58,345 bases of DNA. It comes from an uncultured Oscillospiraceae bacterium. GTDB lineage: Bacteria > Bacillota > Clostridia > Oscillospirales > Oscillospiraceae. A program made the position numbers and the translations under genes. The notes beneath the pieces were generated by a model, which saw nothing but the letters and a program-made list of their open reading frames with translations, made no database searches and was not told the origin of the DNA. Positions 52,770 to 58,345 of this stretch are shown here, piece by piece; the first letter of the stretch is position 1; each line of letters begins with the position of its first letter. The DNA lies in assembly GCA_934591845.1 (NCBI GenBank), contig CAKTPO010000013.1, forward strand, positions 1 through 58,345. Reading direction: 5' to 3'.

Positions 52770-54112
52770 GTGGTTTTCCGAAAGAATTTGTATGGGGCGC
52801 GGCTTCCAGTGCCTACCAAATCGAGGGGGAGACCCTATCTGACGGCGGCGGCCCCTCCATCTGGGATACCTTTTCCCACACCCCCGGCAAGACCTTTGAG
52901 GGCAACACCGGAGACACCGCCTGTCGCAGCTATCGCCACCCGGAGCGGGATGTGGAGCATCTGAAGCACTTGGGCCTGACCGCCTACCGCTTTTCTACCT
53001 CCTGGGCCCGCATCGACCCCCAGGGCACCGGCCAGTGGAATCCAAAGGGCCTTGCCTACTATGACCGGCTGGTGGAGCTGTGTTTGCGGGAGGGCATCAC
53101 CCCCTATATGACCCTTTACCACTGGGAACTGCCCCAGGCCCTGGAAGACCGGGGCGGCTGGCTGAACCCGGAGACCCCCAAGGCCTTTGCCCGGTTCGCC
53201 GGGATGATGGCCGGGCATTTCCGGGGGCGGGTGGGCAGCTTCTTCCTGCTGAATGAGCCCCAATGCGTGGCGGCTCTGGGCTACGGCAGCGGCATCCACG
53301 CTCCGGGCCGCCGGGAACCGCTGGACCGGCTCTTCCTGGTCTGGAAGCATCTGCTGCTGGCCTACGGCCTGGGGGCAAAAGCCATCCGGCAGGAAAACAG
53401 CAATGCAAAACTGGGCATTGCCACCACCGGGCGGCTGTGCTACCCGGAAAAAGAAGCCGACATGGCCGCTGCCCGGGAGGCCACTTTCCGGGTCTCGGAT
53501 GAGGACTGGATGTTCACCCATCAGATGGCCCTGGACCCCATCTGCCTGGGCCGTTTCCCGGACTGCCCCCCGGGGCCTTTGGCAGATTTGATGGCTGCCG
53601 TTACCCAGGAGGAACTGGCTACCATCCACCAGATACCGGATTTTCTGGGCTTCAACATCTACAACGGCTGGTGCGTCCGGGCAGGAAATAATGGGCCTCA
53701 GTACATCCCCCGCTACGAGGGCTTCCCCCGGACGGCCCTCAAGTGGCCCGTGACCCCGGAGGTCATGGACTATGGCCCCTTTTTCCTCTGGCAGCGTTAC
53801 GGCATTCCCTGCTACATCACGGAAAACGGCCTGAGCTGCAACGACATCATCAGCCTGGACGGCGCCGTCCACGACCCCAACCGCCAGGATTTTCTTCACC
53901 GTTCCCTGCGGTGCCTCCAAAACACCTTCTCCCGAGGCACGGAGCTTCTGGGCTACTTCCACTGGTCCCTGACGGACAATTTTGAATGGCACAGCGGCTA
54001 CAGCGAACGCTTCGGCCTGGTCTACGTGGATTTCCCCACAGGAAACCGCATCTATAAAGACAGCGCCCGTTGGTTTGCCCAAGTGGTCAAAACCAATGGG
54101 GTGGGGCTATAA
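52766..54112 (+). CDS. GH1 beta-glucosidase (or 6-phospho-beta-glucosidase)
   Basis: 448 aa. Begins [18 protein letters not shown] (4-21), the GH1 N-terminal signature. Acid/base Glu164 in LLNEPQ and nucleophile Glu353 in [12 protein letters not shown] at 52766 overlaps the GH94 stop as ATGA; longer upstream frames are out of frame readings of GH94. It is cytoplasmic. Because uptake is by an ABC importer, not a PTS, the substrate is probably unphosphorylated cello-oligosaccharide, so beta-glucosidase is favoured over the 6-phospho type. Confidence 0.94.
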   Translation: MSGFPKEFVWGAASSAYQIEGETLSDGGGPSIWDTFSHTPGKTFEGNTGDTACRSYRHPERDVEHLKHLGLTAYRFSTSWARIDPQGTGQWNPKGLAYYDRLVELCLREGITPYMTLYHWELPQALEDRGGWLNPETPKAFARFAGMMAGHFRGRVGSFFLLNEPQCVAALGYGSGIHAPGRREPLDRLFLVWKHLLLAYGLGAKAIRQENSNAKLGIATTGRLCYPEKEADMAAAREATFRVSDEDWMFTHQMALDPICLGRFPDCPPGPLADLMAAVTQEELATIHQIPDFLGFNIYNGWCVRAGNNGPQYIPRYEGFPRTALKWPVTPEVMDYGPFFLWQRYGIPCYITENGLSCNDIISLDGAVHDPNRQDFLHRSLRCLQNTFSRGTELLGYFHWSLTDNFEWHSGYSERFGLVYVDFPTGNRIYKDSARWFAQVVKTNGVGL

Positions 54113-54138
54113 AAACAGCTTCCCTGACGGGAAGCTGT
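54110..54138 (-). terminator. Terminator of the AbiEii-type operon (shared hairpin with GH1 end)
   Basis: Perfect 10-bp stem ACAGCTTCCC / GGGAAGCTGT with loop TGAC (54115-54138). On the minus strand it is followed by TTTTTAT; on the plus strand there is no T run. Confidence 0.8.
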
Positions 54139-54157
54139 CTGCGGGGATATAGATGAA

Positions 54158-54877
54158 TTATGGGTTTTCCTCAGGCAGTACATCCTGAATGTAAGCCCTT
54201 ACAGCACCGTATAGTTCTTCAAAAGGCAATTTCTCCACCGTTCCTGTAAATCGAAACTTTTCATAGGAATGGGCCAGTTCCTGTTGCCGGTGCAGAAATC
54301 CGTGAAAGGTATCCAGTGTTCTGCCGCAGTTTTGGAGCGCCAACTCGATTTCTTTCCGGTCAAAAGGAAAGACTTTTGAGATGTAGTACAAGTCCACCAC
54401 GTCCTTGATCCGGCGGAATACCTTGTCTGTAGAAATGGCGGAAAGCTTGTCTGCTATCATTTGTGTGGGTGATACGCCGCAAAAGCGAACACCGTCTACC
54501 TCATAGATTCTGGTGGGCGGTACCGGCCTGTTTACGTCCATATCCATGGTGAAGAGCACTTCTTCCGTATCTCTGGTGGTGAGCTCAAAGCCAGCGGAAC
54601 GTCCCTCTGCGTACATGCGATAGAGATTCACTTTCAAATCAAGTCCGCTTTTCTGAATTGCTCTTTCAAGGGATTCAACCATTTGGGGGCCGGTGGGCGG
54701 CGTTTCGGAAAACCAGTTCGCATCAATATCTACCGTGTGTCGGGTTTCATCCATATATCCTGCCTCCATCAGACAGGCTTTCAAAACCATGGAGCCTTTG
54801 AAATTCACGGGGATCCCACTGTCGTAAATGGCTTTCATAACGGCATACATCAGCTTTTCTTCTGCTGTCAGTTCCAC
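54158..54877 (-). CDS. AbiEii/AbiGii-type nucleotidyltransferase (toxin candidate)
   Basis: 239 aa. Nucleotidyltransferase core near the N-terminus: FKGSMVLKACL (26-36, with the GS motif) and TVDIDANWF (48-56, with Asp50 and Asp52 as metal ligands); VNRPVPPTRIYEVDGVRFCG and MIADKLSAISTDKVFRRIKD follow, both typical of AbiEii. In type IV systems AbiEii blocks growth after phage infection by nucleotide transfer. Starts at GTG with GAGGTGG upstream, 11 bases after the HTH partner gene. The pair is on its own between two terminators. Confidence 0.87.
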   Translation of the reverse strand: MELTAEEKLMYAVMKAIYDSGIPVNFKGSMVLKACLMEAGYMDETRHTVDIDANWFSETPPTGPQMVESLERAIQKSGLDLKVNLYRMYAEGRSAGFELTTRDTEEVLFTMDMDVNRPVPPTRIYEVDGVRFCGVSPTQMIADKLSAISTDKVFRRIKDVVDLYYISKVFPFDRKEIELALQNCGRTLDTFHGFLHRQQELAHSYEKFRFTGTVEKLPFEELYGAVRAYIQDVLPEENP

Positions 54878-54888
54878 AAAACCACCTC

Positions 54889-55539
54889 TTAATTTTCATA
54901 ATAGTCTACTGCATCCCGGGCCAGTCGCTCAAATTGCTTTTGATACCTGGGAGGGACAAATATTCCTTCAAAACTGCCTGCGTGGGTATAGTAATACCGG
55001 CTTAGTGCCTCGGTAATGCCCTGCATATCCAGAATGGACTCGTTGGCAAGGGCATCGGAGAGTGTCCGATTGAAGCTGGTAAAAGAAAGGCCGTTCTTTT
55101 TTTGAACATCAATGGGGCTGATGGAATTGCCCAGCACAGCAACCCCGTTAAACCGGGTCACAGTGTCCTCTGCGTATACCCAAACCAGGTATTCGTCACT
55201 GCGGCCCCCGAAGTTTCCCTGGCACATCAAGGCCTCGTCCAGTGCAAACACCACCGGCTGCCCAATGCGTTCCTGAACGGCCCGAAGCCAGGAGAGAGCA
55301 CCTACATGATCTCCTCGCTTGGGAAGATCGACTTTCCTGGTGCTGTATTCCGGCAGTCTCCTTGTTTTCCGATTGATAAGATCCTCCTGGATACGGTGCT
55401 GCAAAAGACGGACCATATATTCCGGTGGCTTGCGCAGACCTGTTTCCCAGTTTTGAATGGTACGAAAGGGAATTTCATACCGTGCGGCAAATTCGCTCTG
55501 GGTATCGCCCAGCTGCATCCGCATTTCCCGAATGTCCAT
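54889..55539 (-). CDS. HTH-domain protein, probable antitoxin/regulator of the AbiEii-type enzyme
   Basis: 216 aa from the ATG at 55539 (GAGGTG 6 bases upstream); an ATG at 55545 and a GTG at 55566 are alternatives, the latter inside the palindrome. N-terminal XRE-like HTH (about 1-50: MRMQLGDTQSEFAARYEIPF, RTIQNWETGLRKPPEYM). The remaining 150 residues are not a classical AbiEi fold that I can recognise; RGDHVGALSWLRAVQERIGQ and FALDEALMCQGN are visible blocks. Placed directly before the nucleotidyltransferase with a palindromic operator over its promoter, the standard antitoxin layout. Confidence 0.8.
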   Translation of the reverse strand: MDIREMRMQLGDTQSEFAARYEIPFRTIQNWETGLRKPPEYMVRLLQHRIQEDLINRKTRRLPEYSTRKVDLPKRGDHVGALSWLRAVQERIGQPVVFALDEALMCQGNFGGRSDEYLVWVYAEDTVTRFNGVAVLGNSISPIDVQKKNGLSFTSFNRTLSDALANESILDMQGITEALSRYYYTHAGSFEGIFVPPRYQKQFERLARDAVDYYEN

Positions 55540-55560
55540 GTCCATCACCTCATCTATATA

Positions 55561-55579
55561 ATACACCCATTGGGTGTAT
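55561..55579. promoter_or_regulatory. Palindromic operator of the HTH/AbiEii pair
   Basis: ATACACCCA-T-TGGGTGTAT, perfect 9-bp arms with a single-base centre. It lies just upstream of the HTH start, next to a TATTATAT -10-like sequence on the minus strand, which fits autorepression. Confidence 0.85.
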
Positions 55580-55599
55580 TTAGCAAGAGAATTTTGCCA

Positions 55600-55640
55600 A
55601 AAATATCGCCGCTCTGGTTTTCAGAGCGGCGATATTTTTT
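55600..55640. terminator. Bidirectional terminator
   Basis: An 18-bp perfect stem (AAAAATATCGCCGCTCTG and complement) with loop GTTTT, A-rich on one side and T-rich on the other. It touches the stop codon of the radical SAM gene on the minus strand. Confidence 0.9.
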
Positions 55641-56496
55641 AGAAATCCGGAATAAACCCCCGGTCGGCGGCCTGGGCTTCCTGGGTGAAGCCCTCCAGGT
55701 CGTTGAGGAACATCCAGCTGAGCACCGCATCGTATTCTTCGTCGGTGATCCGCCGATCCATAGGGGGCGCTTGGTGGCCCAGGGGGGTGTATTGGCGCAT
55801 GAGGCTTACCAGGACTTCCCCGGGGCGGAAGGTTTCACCGATCCAGTCCAGGACTTTCAGGGAGTTTTCCACCTGTCCCGGCAGAATCAGGTGGCGGATC
55901 ACGGTACCCCGCAGAATTTTCTCCCCCTGCCATTTTACAGGGCCGGTCTGGCGTACCATTTCCCGGATGGCCTCCGTTGCCCGGGGGAAGTAGTCTGCCG
56001 CCTGGGACAGGCTGCGGCCCAGGGCGGGGATGGCGTATTTAAGGTCCGGCAGATAGATGTCTATGTGGCCCTCCAGGGCTTTCAGGGTCTGGACGCTTTC
56101 GTAGCCCCCGCAGTTGTAGACCACCGGCACCGGCAGCTTGGGGGTTAGGGCCGGGAGGATGGTGGGCAGAAACTGGGTGGGGGTCACCAAATCGATGTTT
56201 TCCGCCCCCTGGGCGATCAGTTCCTCAAACAGCCCCCGCAGTTCCCGGGAGTCCACAGGCCGCCCGGTGGGCTTGCGGCTGATGGCGGCGTTCTGGCAGT
56301 AGGAGCAGCCCAGGGTGCAGCCTCCAAAAAACACCGCTCCGCTGCCGCCGGACCCGGCCAGGGCCGGTTCTTCCCATTTGTGGAGCATGGTTTTGGCCAC
56401 CAGGGCGGTATCGGGGCAGCCGCAGAAGCCCCGCTCCCCGGCGGTGCGGTCTACCCCGCAATTTCTGGGACACAGGCGGCATTGTGCGTAATCCAT
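55639..56496 (-). CDS. Radical SAM protein, PflA-like
   Basis: 285 aa. Radical SAM cluster motif Cys60-xxx-Cys64-xx-Cys67 in FGGCTLGCSYCQNAAIS. The N-terminus has further cysteines (CRLCPRNCGVDR at 6-17, and CGCP at 25-28), which may hold a rubredoxin-like or second Fe-S site. This is the subgroup often annotated as putative pyruvate formate-lyase activating enzyme, but no glycyl radical enzyme is adjacent, so the substrate is open. RBS AAGGAGGAG. Single-gene unit ending at the bidirectional terminator. Confidence 0.9.
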   Translation of the reverse strand: MDYAQCRLCPRNCGVDRTAGERGFCGCPDTALVAKTMLHKWEEPALAGSGGSGAVFFGGCTLGCSYCQNAAISRKPTGRPVDSRELRGLFEELIAQGAENIDLVTPTQFLPTILPALTPKLPVPVVYNCGGYESVQTLKALEGHIDIYLPDLKYAIPALGRSLSQAADYFPRATEAIREMVRQTGPVKWQGEKILRGTVIRHLILPGQVENSLKVLDWIGETFRPGEVLVSLMRQYTPLGHQAPPMDRRITDEEYDAVLSWMFLNDLEGFTQEAQAADRGFIPDF

Positions 56497-56566
56497 ACAG
56501 GACCCTCCTCCTTAAAAACAGATTGGGCTTATTCTAACATTTTTGCCGGAATTCCGCAAGACTTCC

Positions 56567-56595
56567 TTTACCCCGGCGGCAGAATATGATATAGT
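56567..56595 (+). promoter_or_regulatory. Promoter of the rlmD-like gene
   Basis: TTTACC (56567-56572), 17 bases, TATAGT (56590-56595), 42 bases before ATG. Confidence 0.55.
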
Positions 56596-56637
56596 GATAA
56601 AAATAAACTGTAGGGAGTACCCTCCCAAGGAGACACT

Positions 56638-57987
56638 ATGTTAATCAAAAATCAGATTTATGAAGCGCAGATCACCGACTATACCGCCGAGGGCCAGGGC
56701 GTTGCCCATATTGAGGGCTGCGCCGTATTTGTCCCCAATGCCATCGCCGGGGAGCGGGTGCGGCTGAAAATCACCCTGGTGCGCAAGACCTGGGCCGCAG
56801 GAAAAATCACGGAAATTTTGGAAAAATCCCCCCATCGGGTGAATCGGGCCTGTCCGGTGGCCAAGCTCTGCGGGGGCTGCGATTTCTGGCACATGGACTA
56901 TGAGGAGGAGTGCCGCCTGAAAGCGGAGCGGGTGCGAACCTGCCTCAACCGCATGGGCGGCGAACAGCTGGATACGGTGCCTATTTTGGAGGCCCCCACC
57001 TGCTATGGCTACCGGAACAAGGCCCAGTACCCTGTGGCCAGCCAGAAAGGCCGGGCTTATGCCGGATTTTTCCGGGCGGGTACCCATCAGGTGGTGGAAA
57101 ACAGCCGCTGCCTGATTTTGCCGGAGGAGACGGATCGGGTCAAATCCATTGTGATGGATTATGTAAACCAAAATCACGTTCCGGTCTATGACGAGGAGAC
57201 CCGCCGGGGGCTGCTGCGGCATATTTACGTCCGCCGGGGGGCGGAGTCCGGCCAAATCCTGGTGTGCCTGGTGGTCAACGGGGAAGGTCTGCCCAAAATC
57301 AAGGCCCTGATTGAAAGCTTAAAAGCCGTACCGGGCTTTACCACCCTGGTTCTCAGCATCAATACAAAGGCCGGAAACGCCGTGTTGGGGGACCGATTCC
57401 AGACCCTCTACGGCCCCGGCTTCATTGAAGATACCCTCTGCGGCCTGAATTTCCGGCTCTCCGCCCGGTCTTTCTACCAGGTGAACCACCACCAGGCCCA
57501 GCGGCTCTACGAAACCGCCATCACCCTGGCAGACATCACCAAGGAGGACCTGGTGCTGGACCTCTACTGCGGCGTGGGTACCATCACCCTGGCCATGGCC
57601 GGAAAGGCCGGAAAGGTCCTGGGCGTGGAGGTGGTTCCCCAGGCCATCGAAGACGCCAAAGACAACGCCCGGCGCAACGGCATTGAAAATGCCGAATTTT
57701 TCTGCGCCGATGCTGGACAGGCCGCCCTGCGCCTGCAAAAAGAGGGCATCCGCCCGGACATCATCACCGTAGACCCCCCAAGAAAGGGCCTGAGCCAGGA
57801 CGCCATCAACGCCATCGCCCAGATGGCCCCCAAACGCCTGGTCTACGTCTCCTGCGACCCCGCCACCCTGTCCCGGGACACTGCCCTGCTGAAATCCCAA
57901 GGCTTCCGGGTAGAACAGGTGGTGGCGGCAGATTTGTTCCCCAGGTGCAGCCATGTGGAGACGGTCTGTTTGATGTCAAGAAAATAA
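56638..57987 (+). CDS. rlmD: 23S rRNA uracil-C5-methyltransferase (RlmD/RlmCD family)
   Basis: 449 aa. Methylates a uracil in 23S rRNA with SAM. Order: TRAM domain (about 1-60), Fe-S motif Cys72, Cys78, Cys81 and Cys158 (CPVAKLCGGC and SRCLI), then a SAM-binding domain with LDLYCGVGTITLAM (307-320), VDPPRKGL (378-385) and the catalytic Cys406 in YVSCDPATLSRD. Firmicute members may modify both U747 and U1939 (RlmCD), which cannot be told from sequence here. RBS AAGGAG. Confidence 0.95.
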   Translation: MLIKNQIYEAQITDYTAEGQGVAHIEGCAVFVPNAIAGERVRLKITLVRKTWAAGKITEILEKSPHRVNRACPVAKLCGGCDFWHMDYEEECRLKAERVRTCLNRMGGEQLDTVPILEAPTCYGYRNKAQYPVASQKGRAYAGFFRAGTHQVVENSRCLILPEETDRVKSIVMDYVNQNHVPVYDEETRRGLLRHIYVRRGAESGQILVCLVVNGEGLPKIKALIESLKAVPGFTTLVLSINTKAGNAVLGDRFQTLYGPGFIEDTLCGLNFRLSARSFYQVNHHQAQRLYETAITLADITKEDLVLDLYCGVGTITLAMAGKAGKVLGVEVVPQAIEDAKDNARRNGIENAEFFCADAGQAALRLQKEGIRPDIITVDPPRKGLSQDAINAIAQMAPKRLVYVSCDPATLSRDTALLKSQGFRVEQVVAADLFPRCSHVETVCLMSRK

Positions 57988-58120
57988 AATCAAGTGCCTG
58001 AAAGCGGCGTATTTCCGGGCTTTTTCGGAAGTTTGGATTTGAAGCCTGACTTCTGAAAAAGCTCGGTTTTCTTATATGGAAACATATCTACCGCGAAATC
58101 TGTGTCAGGTTGTAACCTCG

Positions 58121-58255
58121 GATTAGATGTCACGATTTGAGACAGTAGATTAGATGTCAGGCATTTTGGGACGATTTTTGGAAAACGAAAAGGGCTGACA
58201 ACCAATCCGGCAACTCGACCATTTTGGGCGTTTGCAGGCAGTGGATTAGACGTTA
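58121..58255. repeat. Short repeated motif GATTAGATGTCA
   Basis: Copies at 58121-58132 and 58148-58159 and a variant GATTAGACGTTA at 58244-58255. Between them are TTTGAGAC and TTTTGGGAC segments. The 309-base gap 57988-58296 holds this and no gene. It resembles multiple binding sites at a transposon end, but no transposase is in view. Confidence 0.55.
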
Positions 58256-58296
58256 AGAGAGGTTATACAAATCGGAATTTGTGGAGGATAACTATT

Positions 58297-58345
58297 GTGG
58301 ATAAAGCAGTTATTTATATACATGGAAAAGGTGGTAATGCTGAAG
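58297..58345 (+). CDS. Alpha/beta hydrolase, 5' end only (cut by window edge)
   Basis: GTG start at 58297 with GGAGG 9 bases upstream. The 16 visible residues (VDKAVIYIHGKGGNAE) match the first strand and oxyanion-hole HGKGG loop of alpha/beta hydrolases. The remainder is outside the window. Confidence 0.65.
   Translation, partial: MDKAVIYIHGKGGNAE

Overview
The window looks like a chromosomal segment of a strictly anaerobic, fairly GC-rich Firmicute. A gut Oscillospirales or related Clostridia member is my best guess. The grounds are an anaerobic (CbiD/CbiG/CbiF type) cobalamin pathway, a fused AdhE, a CIRCE-controlled small heat-shock gene, Gram-positive style RBSs (AGGAGG), class C-like group II introns and intergenic palindromic repeats. 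This assignment is inference; no rRNA or marker tree is available in the window.

Layout. 1-7.9 kb: a TRIC/YicG-type channel, a CmpB-like membrane protein, a tRNA-Met/tRNA-Glu pair with a perfect promoter and terminator, and a GLUG-repeat surface protein coupled to an MMPL/RND exporter, with a divergent TetR regulator. 7.9-21.5 kb: a cobalamin riboswitch followed by cbiA-cbiC-cbiD-cbiF-cbiG-cbiH-cbiJ/E/T (one fused gene)-cbiB-cobD-cbiP-cobO. This covers most corrin ring and lower-ligand steps, but cbiK/X, cbiL, cobU, cobS and cobT are not here. Three composite repeat elements interrupt the run without breaking a gene. 21.5-30.6 kb: hsp20, adhE, a 59-aa protein, fumC, an LRR membrane protein and an Fe-S cysteine desulfidase-like enzyme.

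30.8-38.2 kb: a catabolic-looking cluster with two UroD-superfamily proteins carrying an HxC...C zinc motif (methyltransferase-like rather than true UroD), a GntR regulator with three identical TGATAATATCA operators, a sugar-type ABC importer without an ATPase, and an aldo/keto reductase. 38.3-41.9 kb: a pseudokinase-like 7TM sensor, a histidine kinase and a NarL-type regulator, translationally coupled. 41.9-45.6 kb: an AT-rich islet of five co-directional genes for small membrane or exported proteins plus an XRE-TM regulator. It is flanked by two near-identical ORF-less group II intron copies, each sitting directly after a terminator hairpin.

45.6-54.1 kb: a cellobiose/cello-oligosaccharide locus: two permeases and a solute-binding protein interrupted by an in-frame TGA, a LacI regulator, and divergent GH94 phosphorylase and GH1 beta-glucosidase. 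54.1-58.3 kb: an AbiEii-type nucleotidyltransferase with an HTH partner and palindromic operator, a PflA-like radical SAM protein, an RlmD-type rRNA methyltransferase, short unexplained repeats and the start of an alpha/beta hydrolase.

The best candidates for something undescribed are the UroD-like/ABC/AKR/GntR cluster, the intron-flanked islet, and the composite repeats whose 7-nt units supply the stop codons of three cob genes.
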